Origin: Leptolyngbya sp. FACHB-60
Lineage (GTDB): Bacteria; Cyanobacteriota; Cyanobacteriia; Phormidesmidales; Phormidesmidaceae
Assembly (NCBI RefSeq): GCF_014695775.1
Contig: NZ_JACJOX010000018.1
Coordinates: 16,874-80,873 of the forward strand
DNA length: 64,000 nucleotides
Direction of reading: 5' to 3'
Shown piece by piece: positions 50,359 through 58,393 of the stretch; within the stretch, counting starts at the first letter, position 1; each line of letters opens with the position of its first letter. The translations under genes and the position numbers were made by a program. The notes under the pieces are model-generated. The model did no database searches and was not told the DNA's origin. It worked only from the letters and a program-made list of their open reading frames with translations.

Positions 50359-51489
50359 ATGGTTAGAACCGGCATTGGCATCCGCACCGCCCAACAGGGC
50401 AACGAGCGGCTCACGGGGCAAATTCACGTCTACGACGGCGAGGGCAAGGGCAAGTCTCAAGTCGCCCTGGGGGTGGTGCTGCGCTCTATTGGCCTGGGCA
50501 TTCAACATTTTTTAGAGAGCCGGGTGCTGCTGCTGCGGTTTCTCAAGGGGCCGGGCCGCACCTACGACGAAGATGCCGCCATTGAAGCGCTCCAGCGAGG
50601 CTTTCCCCACCTAATCGACCAGGTGCGCACCGGGCGGGCCGAGTTTTTTGGCCCCGAGGAGATCACCAAATTCGATAAGCAGGAGGCCCAGCGGGGCTGG
50701 GATGTGGCAAAGGGAGCGATCGCATCGGGTCTCTACTCGGTCGTGGTGCTCGACGAAATCAACCCAGTGCTCGACCTGGGGCTGCTCAATGTGGATGAGG
50801 TGGCTAAAACCCTGCTCAACAAGCCCGACCATTTAGAGATTATTGCCACCGGGCGCGGTGCTCCCCAGCCGCTGCTCGACGTAGCTAACCTGCACTCAGA
50901 AATGAAGCCTCAGCCTCGACCCGAGGGCATTGAGGGCATTGAGGGCATTGAGATTTACACCGGCTCGGGTAAGGGTAAATCGACTAGCGCCCTGGGCAAA
51001 GCCCTCCAGGCAATTGGGCGAGGCATTAGCCAAGACCTTTCCCACCGGGTGCTGATTATTCAGTGGCTGAAGGGGGGCAATGGCTATACCGAAGACGCGG
51101 CGATCGCGGCCCTCCGCAAGATTTACCCCAACCTGGTTGACCACCAGCGCTGCGGCCGCGATGCCATTGTCTGGCGGGGGCAGCAGCAGGAAATTGACTA
51201 TGTGGAGGCAGAGCGGGGGTGGGAGATTGCTCGGACGGCGATCGCATCAGGTCTTTACAAAACCATCATTCTCGACGAGCTAAACCCCACTGTCGATCTA
51301 GAACTGTTGCCCGAGGAGCCAATTCTCCAGGCGCTGCTGCGCAAACCTCGCGGCACTGAGGTCATTATCACCGGGCGTTGCAAAAATCGCCCCGCCTATT
51401 TTGAGCTAGCTAGTACCCATTCAGAGGTGTTTAACCACAAGCACTACGCCGAAAAAGGCATCGACCTCAAGCGTGGCGTCGATTTTTAG
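50359..51489 (+). CDS. Tandem CobO/BtuR-like P-loop NTPase
   Basis: This 376-residue protein is two copies of a corrinoid adenosyltransferase-like (CobO/BtuR) domain in one chain. Copy 1 (about 15-180) has GEGKGKSQVALGVVLRSIGL and VVVLDEINPVLDLGLL; copy 2 (about 190-370) has GSGKGKSTSALGKALQAIGR and TIILDELNPTVDLELL. True CobO transfers the adenosyl group of ATP to cobalamin precursors; the Walker A variant (GKS instead of GKT) and the duplication leave open whether this one does. A 9-bp tandem repeat (three units, 50923-50949, Gly-Ile-Glu) joins the domains. Proteins of this two-domain kind seem to occur widely in cyanobacteria. Confidence 0.8.
   Translation: MVRTGIGIRTAQQGNERLTGQIHVYDGEGKGKSQVALGVVLRSIGLGIQHFLESRVLLLRFLKGPGRTYDEDAAIEALQRGFPHLIDQVRTGRAEFFGPEEITKFDKQEAQRGWDVAKGAIASGLYSVVVLDEINPVLDLGLLNVDEVAKTLLNKPDHLEIIATGRGAPQPLLDVANLHSEMKPQPRPEGIEGIEGIEIYTGSGKGKSTSALGKALQAIGRGISQDLSHRVLIIQWLKGGNGYTEDAAIAALRKIYPNLVDHQRCGRDAIVWRGQQQEIDYVEAERGWEIARTAIASGLYKTIILDELNPTVDLELLPEEPILQALLRKPRGTEVIITGRCKNRPAYFELASTHSEVFNHKHYAEKGIDLKRGVDF
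50923..50949 (+). repeat. Three tandem copies of a 9-bp unit inside the CobO-like gene
   Basis: GAGGGCATT is repeated three times without a mismatch and encodes Gly-Ile-Glu repeats at the junction of the two domains. It is prone to slippage in steps of three codons, which would change linker length without breaking the frame. Confidence 0.9.
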
Positions 51490-51693
51490 AGTTAGTTGTT
51501 TCCGTCAACGCTCAAGCAAGAAACAGAACAGAAATTTATAGTTTCAGACGTAAGATACTGGCCGAAGTGGCTGCTTCGGTCAGATCTTTTCAGCCTAAGG
51601 TCATGACTACACCGCAGCTCTACAATCTTGATGTGGATCTAAAGCATTGCAGTAGTTTCTACTCTATTCCCGCGTTGGGATAATTGGTCGTTC
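51490..51693. other. Short gap before the PRC-barrel gene
   Basis: I see nothing that can be named in this AT-rich gap between convergent genes. Confidence 0.35.
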
Positions 51694-52404
51694 CTACTCA
51701 ACCCAGCTGCGGTTACGATGGGCGGCTAAACGCTCCTCGTAAGAGCGAAGCAGACCATGATTGTCTTCATCACTTAACCCATAGAAGCCCGTCTCTTGGT
51801 CGTAGATATTGGCATCATGCCGAGGACTGCTGGGCTGGGTTTCTGTGGTCGTACGAGCAGGAGCCGCGATCGGCCCCATGCGCCGTAGGTCTCCGGCTAC
51901 GACATCGTCATGGGTAGCTGTGGCGCTAGCCATATTACCCAGAGGCGGCATCTGGCGCAAATCGCCCGCCCGAGAATCGTTTTGTGCCCCAGCGGAAATG
52001 TAGTTATGGCCTAGAAACTGACGGCTAGAACGTCCCTGAGCGATGGGTTGATAGATACCTCTGACGCGTTCTTCGTAGTACTCATCTACTACCATGCCGC
52101 TGTCATATTCGGGCAAATGTTCTACTTGGGATTTGGTTAGGCCATCGACATAAACGCGGGTATTATCGTAGTTAAACCGGGCTAAACCAATGGGCAATAA
52201 TACCGTTTTCCCAAAGATTCAGGGGCCGGTATCAATCACTAAGTAGCGAAAATGGCCTACATCATCTACTAACAGATCCTTGGCAGACCCTACCTTATTC
52301 TCACCTTGAGCATAGACAGAATAGGAGGTTATTTTATCCATCTGCCCGTCAGCCAGAGTCTCACGGTAGTTAGGATAATAGTCTTTGAGTCGATGCAAAG
52401 GCAT
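51694..52404 (-). pseudogene. PRC-barrel domain gene interrupted by one in-frame TGA
   Basis: Two minus-strand frames, 52404-52219 and 52218-51694, are in the same reading frame and separated only by a TGA codon (52219-52221). The first piece gives MPLHRLKDYYPNYRETLADG and VGSAKDLLVDDVGHFRYLVI, then DTGP; after the stop come IFGKTVLLPIGLARFNYDNT and VYVDGLTKSQVEHLPEYDSG. Joined, they are one intact PRC-barrel protein of about 236 residues with a disordered tail. Relatives carry Trp at this spot (TGG to TGA). It may be a nonsense mutation, a sequencing error or read-through. If real, the barrel is cut at its middle and is unlikely to fold. Confidence 0.8.
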
Positions 52405-52529
52405 AATTAAGCCTCCTTTGATTTGTCTTGCCTAAACGCTAGTGAAAATATATGGCTTTCCCATCGTTCAACAGAGAGATGGGCCTGCCCCCTGGAGGCA
52501 TACATTTATGGAACGAGTAGATATCGGCC
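52405..52529. other. Divergent promoter gap between the PRC-barrel gene and selD
   Basis: The 125 bases hold both promoters; a GGAGGC box lies at about 52494. No further site can be supported. Confidence 0.4.
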
Positions 52530-54803
52530 ATGATGCAGACTGAACCAACAATTTCAACAGATGTGGTGCTGGTGGGTGGGGGTCACACCCATGCCCTGGT
52601 GCTGAGGCAGTGGGGCATGGCCCCTATGCCTGGGGTGCGGCTGACGTTGCTGAGCGACCTGGTCGATACGCCCTACTCGGGCATGCTGCCCAGCTATGTG
52701 GCCGGGCGCTATAGCTTTGATGAGGCTCACATCGACTTGCGACCGCTGACGCGCTTTGCCCAGTGCCGCCTGGTGGTCGATCGCGCCGTGGGGCTCGATT
52801 TGGCCCAGCAGCGAGTGCTGTGCGCCAACCACCCTGCTCTGGCCTACGACGTGCTGTCTATCGACACGGGCAGCACTCCAGCGACGCTATCGGTGCCGGG
52901 GGCGGCGGAGTATGCGATCGCGGCCAAGCCAGTGCCCACTCTGCTGCACCAGTGGCAACAGTTGGTTGAAAATGTTGCAGCGAATCCCCAAAAACCCCTC
53001 ACCCTAACGGTGGTCGGTGGCGGTGTGGGCGGCGTGGAGTTAGCGATCGGCATACACGAACGGCTGGTGGGGCTGCTAGAGGATCTGGGTCAGCCGGGGG
53101 CCAACCTGACGCTACACCTGTTTCACCGGGGCAAAGAGCTGGCCCCCGAGCGCAATCGGTGGACGCGCCGCCGGTTGGAGCGGGTGCTGCGCGATCGCGG
53201 CATTCACCTCCACCGCGACGAAGCGGTCAAAGAGATTGGCCTGGATGACGGCAGCGGTCAGCGGGTGGTGAGGGGCTCGTCGGGGCTGACGGTGGAGTGC
53301 GATCGCGTCTTCTGGGTCACTAGCGCTGCTGCCCCCGGCTGGCTGCAAGACTCTGGCCTATCCCTTACCGACCAGGGTTTTATTCAGGTAGGTGACACCT
53401 TGCAAACTCTCTCCCACCCCAACGTATTTGCCGCCGGGGATGTGGCGACGATGATGCATCACCCTCGCCCCAAGGCTGGGGTATTTGCCGTGCGCCAGGG
53501 GGCGCCCCTGACCGACAACCTGCGCCGCTTTGTGCAGGGCGAGCCGCTCAAACCCTTTCGCCCCCAGCGTCAGTTTCTCAGCCTGATCGAAACCGGCAAC
53601 GGCAACGCTATTGCCGACCGGGGTCCTTTCTCAATCGAGTCGCCTCTGGCCCATCGATGGAAAGACCACATCGATCGCCGCTTCATGGCCCGCTTCCGCG
53701 ACCTACCGATTGGGAGAATGACTCAGTCTGCGGCTAAAACACCTGCCGCTGTTCCTCCATCGCCCCCCTGTGCGGGCTGTGGCTCTAAGGTGGGCAGCAC
53801 CGCCCTGGCTGAAGCCCTCTACCGAGTGCGCCAAGACTTTTCTGAAGTCGCCAGCGAGGCCGTCTTGATTGGCCTAGATGCCCCCGATGATGCGGCCGTA
53901 GTCACCGTGCCGCCGGGGAAGGTCATGGTGCAGACCGTAGACTACTTCACCGCGCTGTTAGACGACCCGTTTATTTTTGCCCAGATCTGCCTTAAGCACT
54001 GCCTTGGGGATCTCTACGCCATGGGTGCCCAGCCCCACACAGTGCTAGCTCTGGTGCAGGTGCCCTATGCCACTCCGGCCAAGCAGGCTGAAATGCTCTA
54101 TCAAATCTTGGCCGGTACCTTTAAGGGCCTACTGGCCGCCAACGCTCTGCTGGTGGGTGGCCACACCGTTGTTGGCCCCCAACTGGCCCTCGGCTTTGCC
54201 TGCAACGGCGTTGCTAACCCCAATGCCCTACTACGCAAAGGGGGAATGCAGCCCGGTGATGCCCTGATTCTCACTCAGCCTCTGGGAACGGGGACGCTGT
54301 TTGCTGCCGATATGCAGGGCAAGGCCAAGGGGAGGTGGATTGAGGATGCGATCGCTCACCTGCTCACCCCCAACCAAGCCGCCGCAGAAATCTTTTGCGC
54401 CCACAGGGCCACCGCCTGCACCGACGTTACCGGCTTTGGCCTCGCCGGGCATCTGCTCGAAATGGTGCGGGCCGCCAACGTCACCGCCACCCTTGCTATG
54501 GATGCCCTACCGGTGCTAACCGGCGCTGCTGATACCCTAAGCGCAGGCTTCCTCAGCACCCTTCACCCCCAAAACCTCCAGGCCGCAGCATTGATTGATT
54601 CCGCTGGGGTAGACCATCCCCTCTATCCGCTGCTGTTTGACCCTCAAACCGCTGGTGGGCTGCTAGCTGCCGTACCGGCCGCCACTGCCCAGCGCTGCCT
54701 AAATGCTCTCCACAGCCGAGGCTACAGCGCTGCCGTTCAAATTGGTGAAGTTGGGTCTGCCTTTAATGGGGACTGGGCAATTCACACGGTCGCCGCCTTG
54801 TAG
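52530..54803 (+). CDS. selD: Flavoprotein-SelD fusion (selenide, water dikinase)
   Basis: The 757-residue protein joins two enzymes. Residues 1 to about 390 are a pyridine-nucleotide-disulphide-type FAD oxidoreductase (DVVLVGGGHTHALVLRQWG near the start, TVVGGGVGGVELAIGIHERL, NVFAAGDVATMMHHPRPKAG). Residues from about 405 are SelD, which makes selenophosphate from selenide and ATP. SelD starts PPCAGCGSKVGS with Cys414 and Cys417 and Lys420; Cys417 aligns with the essential Cys17 of the E. coli enzyme. QTVDYFTALLDDPF and DVTGFGLAGHLLEM follow. Fusions of this type are known in cyanobacteria and other bacteria. The oxidoreductase probably supplies reduced selenium, by inference. A PhnD/PhnC-type transporter that might import selenate lies at 501-2206. 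Confidence 0.93.
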   Translation: MMQTEPTISTDVVLVGGGHTHALVLRQWGMAPMPGVRLTLLSDLVDTPYSGMLPSYVAGRYSFDEAHIDLRPLTRFAQCRLVVDRAVGLDLAQQRVLCANHPALAYDVLSIDTGSTPATLSVPGAAEYAIAAKPVPTLLHQWQQLVENVAANPQKPLTLTVVGGGVGGVELAIGIHERLVGLLEDLGQPGANLTLHLFHRGKELAPERNRWTRRRLERVLRDRGIHLHRDEAVKEIGLDDGSGQRVVRGSSGLTVECDRVFWVTSAAAPGWLQDSGLSLTDQGFIQVGDTLQTLSHPNVFAAGDVATMMHHPRPKAGVFAVRQGAPLTDNLRRFVQGEPLKPFRPQRQFLSLIETGNGNAIADRGPFSIESPLAHRWKDHIDRRFMARFRDLPIGRMTQSAAKTPAAVPPSPPCAGCGSKVGSTALAEALYRVRQDFSEVASEAVLIGLDAPDDAAVVTVPPGKVMVQTVDYFTALLDDPFIFAQICLKHCLGDLYAMGAQPHTVLALVQVPYATPAKQAEMLYQILAGTFKGLLAANALLVGGHTVVGPQLALGFACNGVANPNALLRKGGMQPGDALILTQPLGTGTLFAADMQGKAKGRWIEDAIAHLLTPNQAAAEIFCAHRATACTDVTGFGLAGHLLEMVRAANVTATLAMDALPVLTGAADTLSAGFLSTLHPQNLQAAALIDSAGVDHPLYPLLFDPQTAGGLLAAVPAATAQRCLNALHSRGYSAAVQIGEVGSAFNGDWAIHTVAAL

Positions 54804-55180
54804 GCTGCCCAACCGCCGTGGGCCGAGATATCGGGCCAGCCGTGCTCGTCAATCAAGTCTTTGGGGTAGAGAAATGCGATCGCCGTGCCCCCATTCGCCA
54901 GCTGCACCTCGTGGGGATACATGTGCGGCGGCTCGTTATCTTTCAGATAGGCATACTGCTCTGGGGTCATCGCGTACAGCTCACCGGGAATCGAAATCCC
55001 CCCCGTCTCAACCTCGTAAATACCTGGGTGCCAGCCATCCTTTACCGCATGCAATCGATAGATAGGGGCCGTTGCCGTCGCTCCGATAAAATCTGCATCC
55101 TGGAGGTTTTGGTTATCAGGCTGGCCGCGCAGGGCCGAACCACAAATAAAGACTGTAATGTTTTCGGTAGTATCAGTCAT
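54782..55180 (-). CDS. Gamma-glutamylcyclotransferase-like (AIG2/GGCT fold) protein
   Basis: This 132-residue protein has the GGCT fold pattern: an N-terminal VFICGSALRGQPDNQNL (the Tyr/Phe-x-x-Gly-Ser/Thr loop that binds the substrate amine), APIYRLHAVKDGWHPGIYEV, IPGELYAMTPEQYAYLKDNE and a C-terminal CO-rich end. The Glu at the end of the LKDNE helix sits where the catalytic Glu usually lies. Members cyclise gamma-glutamyl amines or act on related amides; the substrate here is unknown. It is close to the allophanate-hydrolase-linked subgroup. The 3' end overlaps the end of selD by 22 bases on the opposite strand. Confidence 0.78.
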   Translation of the reverse strand: MTDTTENITVFICGSALRGQPDNQNLQDADFIGATATAPIYRLHAVKDGWHPGIYEVETGGISIPGELYAMTPEQYAYLKDNEPPHMYPHEVQLANGGTAIAFLYPKDLIDEHGWPDISAHGGWAAYKAATV

Positions 55181-55288
55181 GGCAAGCGTTCCAGTGCCGG
55201 AGATAGCGTGACAAGGTTCTCAAGTTATCACCTTAAAGGATCACGCCGCCCCGAAACAGTTTTTTGTATACAGTCCACCAGTGGCCGA

Positions 55289-55888
55289 CTAAACCAGTCG
55301 GCCACTGGGCTCTAGCAGTGCCAGCGTAAAGGTTGGTGGCTCAATCACTAAAAGGGTTTCATCGCCGCGACGGGCCAGTTTAGCGGCAATATCGAGCACC
55401 TTCGCCGCATCGGTATCTTGCTTGAAGAAACTGTAGTAGCGATCGTTGTGAGTGAGCGCCATCAATGGTTTCGTCACATCGGGCACCTGTAGCCGACAGG
55501 TCTGATAGGTGGTTTCGTCAGTCACCACCAGGCAGGCCTGGGGGCCAAACACGGGGCGAATTGTGTAGCTAGGCTTCCTGGCCGGGGCGGCGTAGACAGC
55601 CTGAGGCTCGTGGGCCCACACGGCATAGCCCTGCGGAGTTTGAGTAATTGCTGATGTGTGGTCTCGCTTCCCTAGGCGGGCCACCACATTTAACGCCTTG
55701 CGAGCCTCAGGCACAATCTTGAGAAAGCTGTAGAACTGGTTGTCGACGTAGATCGCCGACAGCCGATGGTCGACATCAGGCACCCGAACATGGCAGGGGG
55801 TGTACAGGTCGCGGTCAAACAGCAGCTTACAGGCCATGGCCCGGGCGGGAGCTAGAGAAACCTGATCGAGGCGAGGGGAAACGCTCAT
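55289..55888 (-). CDS. Cyanobacterial protein with two internal repeats, function unknown
   Basis: From ATG 55888 (MSVSPRLDQVSLAPARAMAC) the protein has 199 residues; ATG 55945 would add 19. It contains two related units of about 75 residues: CHVRVPDVDHRLSAIYVDNQ, FYSFLKIVPEARKALNVVAR, LGKRDHTSAITQTPQGYAVW; and CRLQVPDVTKPLMALTHNDR, YYSFFKQDTDAAKVLDIAAK, LARRGDETLLVIEPPTFTLA. Each has strand-strand-helix character and ends in a strand. The fold may be a duplicated alpha/beta domain. I do not recognise the family. No signal peptide. Confidence 0.7.
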   Translation of the reverse strand: MSVSPRLDQVSLAPARAMACKLLFDRDLYTPCHVRVPDVDHRLSAIYVDNQFYSFLKIVPEARKALNVVARLGKRDHTSAITQTPQGYAVWAHEPQAVYAAPARKPSYTIRPVFGPQACLVVTDETTYQTCRLQVPDVTKPLMALTHNDRYYSFFKQDTDAAKVLDIAAKLARRGDETLLVIEPPTFTLALLEPSGRLV

Positions 55889-56222
55889 AGGGCAGTAGAA
55901 GTTGCAGTGGGTGGGGCCGTTACTGAAGATTGATCCCAGTAACACAGTAGGTTACTCAACAGCATGGGGGATGGTCAGTATTTTCCCAATGTTGAAATAA
56001 CGGAGGTTTTGCTGATCTAGAAGAGCATTGGCAAGGGAAAATACGGAGGCTTTTTACAATTTGCAACAAACTGCAACACAAATCGGCGGCGAGGGCAGGA
56101 GCGCGATCGCGTACCAGGGCGGCCTACTTCACCATTGGTAAGTCATGCCGGGCTAGGGTTTGGCAATTCCTGATATGGTGAAAGACTGAACCATTGCCCC
56201 TTCTGAGTACGTTGACCACGCC
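55889..56222. other. Gap between two divergent genes
   Basis: This holds the chlD promoter and the promoter of the repeat protein. There are no other features I can support. Confidence 0.35.
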
Positions 56223-58262
56223 ATGATGGCCACAGTAGATTCCCCAATTCCGGTTGTATTTCCCTTGGCGGCAGTGGTCGAGCAGGGGGCGATCAAAATG
56301 GCCTTACTGCTGGCGGCGGTAGACCCCAATCTGGGCGGGGTCGTGATTGCCGGGCGGCGCGGCACCGCAAAATCTGTCATGGCGCGGGCGCTACACCAGC
56401 TGTTGCCCCCCATTGAAGTGGTCGAGGGTTCCTGCTGCAACGCCGACCCAGTTGCCCCCCAGCTGTGGGATGACCAAACCCGCGATCGCTTTGGCGACTC
56501 CAATAATTACCCCGACCTGCCCACCCGCGTGGTGCCCGCCCCTTTTGTGCAAATTCCCCTGGGGGTGACCGAAGATCGGCTGCTGGGCTCAGTGGATGTG
56601 GCCCGCTCCATCCAGGCGGGGGAAAGCGTGTTTCAGCCGGGGCTGCTGGCTGCCTCTAACCGGGGCGTGCTGTATGTCGATGACATCAACCTGCTCGACG
56701 ACCAGGTGGCCAACCTGCTGCTGGCCGCCCTCACCGCCCGCCGCAACCAGATCGAGCGCGAGGGCCTGAGCTTTCAGCATCCCTGTGAGCCTTTGCTGAT
56801 CGCCACCTATAACCCGGAGGCCGGCCCCCTGCGACAGCACCTGCTCGATCGCATTGCGATCGCCCTATCAGCAGACAGCGCCCTGGCCCTCGAAGACCGG
56901 GTTGCCGCCGTAGAGCAGTCCACCCAGTTCGCCAACGATCCCCAAGCGGTGATTGCCGCCTACGCCGATGAGATCGACGCCCTTAGAACCCAAATTATTT
57001 TGGCCCGCGAGTGGCTCAAAGAGGTCACCATCAGCCGGGAGCAGATTCAGTACCTGGTGACCGAGGCCCTGAGGGGCGGCATTCAGGGCCACCGGGCCGA
57101 GCTGTTTGCGGTGCGGGTGGCCAAGGCCCACGCCGCCCTAGAGGGGCGCGCCGAGGTCAACGCCGACGACCTGCGGGTGGCGGTAGAGCTGGTGATTGTG
57201 CCCCGTTCCCTGCTGCCCCAAGACATGCCCGAAGAGCCGCCGCCACCACCGCCACCCTCCAATCAGGATCAAGACGAGCCCCAAGACAACACGGAAGATC
57301 AAGACAAGGACGACGAAGAGGAGGACGATACCCCCGACGAAGACGACAGCCCCCCCAGCATTCCGGAGGAGTTTGTCTTCGACCCCGAGGGCGTGATCAT
57401 TGACCCCTCAATGCTGCTGTTCGCCCAGACCATGGGCCGCCAGGGCAAGTCGGGCAATGCCAACCTGATTTTTTCTGAAGAACGGGGCCGCTATATCAAA
57501 CCCTTCTTGCCCCAGGGGCCAGTGCGCCGCATTGCGGTAGATGCCACCCTGCGGGCCGCCGCCCCCTACCAAAAGGCCCGTCGCGAGCGCGAGCCCGGTC
57601 GCCGAGTCATTGTTGAACAGGGGGATATTCGCGCCAAGCGATTGGCCCGCAAGGCAGGCTCGCTGATTATTTTTGTGGTCGATGCCTCGGGCTCCATGGC
57701 GCTGAACCGCATGCAAAGTGCTAAGGGGGCGGTGCTAGAGCTGCTCACCGAAGCCTATCAAAACCGCGACCAGGTGGCGCTGATTCCCTTTCGGGGCGAG
57801 CAGGCAGAGGTGCTGCTGCCGCCCACCCGCTCGATCGCCATGGCGCGGCGACGGCTAGAGCGCATGCCCTGCGGCGGTGGCTCGCCGTTAGCCCATGGCC
57901 TTACCCAGGCGGTGCGGGTAGGCATCAATGCTCAGCAGTCTGGGGATGTGGGCAGCGTGGTGATTGTGGCCATTACCGATGGTCGAGGCAACGTGCCCCT
58001 GTCGCGCTCCTTAGGCGACCTGCCCGACCCGGATGCCCCTAAGCCCGACATCAAGCAGGAGCTGCTGGAGATTGCTGGGCGCATTCGCGGCGTGGGCTAT
58101 CAACTGCTAATTATTGACACCGAACGTAAGTTTGTCTCGACTGGGTTCGGTAAAGAGTTGGCTAAGACCGCTGGAGGCCGCTACTATCAACTGCCCAAAG
58201 CTACCGATCAGGCCATTGCTTCTATGGCCCGCGGCGCGATCGCTGATATGAAGACTGGGTAA
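56223..58262 (+). CDS. chlD: Magnesium chelatase subunit D
   Basis: ChlD works with ChlI and ChlH to insert Mg2+ into protoporphyrin IX, the first committed step of chlorophyll synthesis. The 679-residue protein has an AAA+ domain (about 1-330; degenerate Walker [17 protein letters not shown], then [15 protein letters not shown]), a Pro-then-Asp/Glu-rich linker (about 340-400, [16 protein letters not shown]), and a C-terminal von Willebrand A domain (about 480-660) with the MIDAS motif [13 protein letters not shown] and [10 protein letters not shown]. The order and length match ChlD. The AAA+ Walker A lacks the last conserved Thr/Ser pattern (AKS), as usual in ChlD. ATG 56223 is followed by [20 protein letters not shown]. 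Confidence 0.95.
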   Translation: MMATVDSPIPVVFPLAAVVEQGAIKMALLLAAVDPNLGGVVIAGRRGTAKSVMARALHQLLPPIEVVEGSCCNADPVAPQLWDDQTRDRFGDSNNYPDLPTRVVPAPFVQIPLGVTEDRLLGSVDVARSIQAGESVFQPGLLAASNRGVLYVDDINLLDDQVANLLLAALTARRNQIEREGLSFQHPCEPLLIATYNPEAGPLRQHLLDRIAIALSADSALALEDRVAAVEQSTQFANDPQAVIAAYADEIDALRTQIILAREWLKEVTISREQIQYLVTEALRGGIQGHRAELFAVRVAKAHAALEGRAEVNADDLRVAVELVIVPRSLLPQDMPEEPPPPPPPSNQDQDEPQDNTEDQDKDDEEEDDTPDEDDSPPSIPEEFVFDPEGVIIDPSMLLFAQTMGRQGKSGNANLIFSEERGRYIKPFLPQGPVRRIAVDATLRAAAPYQKARREREPGRRVIVEQGDIRAKRLARKAGSLIIFVVDASGSMALNRMQSAKGAVLELLTEAYQNRDQVALIPFRGEQAEVLLPPTRSIAMARRRLERMPCGGGSPLAHGLTQAVRVGINAQQSGDVGSVVIVAITDGRGNVPLSRSLGDLPDPDAPKPDIKQELLEIAGRIRGVGYQLLIIDTERKFVSTGFGKELAKTAGGRYYQLPKATDQAIASMARGAIADMKTG

Positions 58263-58393
58263 ATCGTTCGACTTCCAGCCTCTATTTAGCGCATCTTGGG
58301 GTCTAGACGGGCAATATGTAAGGTATGAATCTCTAGAGGCTGATCCCCGCTCTAGAGGCAGCCTATCCCTAACATGCACCATCGCGAGTTGCC

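Noticed and set aside
50923..50949. 9-bp triplicate as a regulatory iteron
   Set aside because: It is inside a coding frame and keeps that frame, so it is a linker repeat.
52219..52221. TGA as a selenocysteine codon because selD is nearby
   Set aside because: Relatives have Trp here, not Cys. No selenocysteine-insertion hairpin could be recognised downstream and no selA/selB/tRNA-Sec is in the window.
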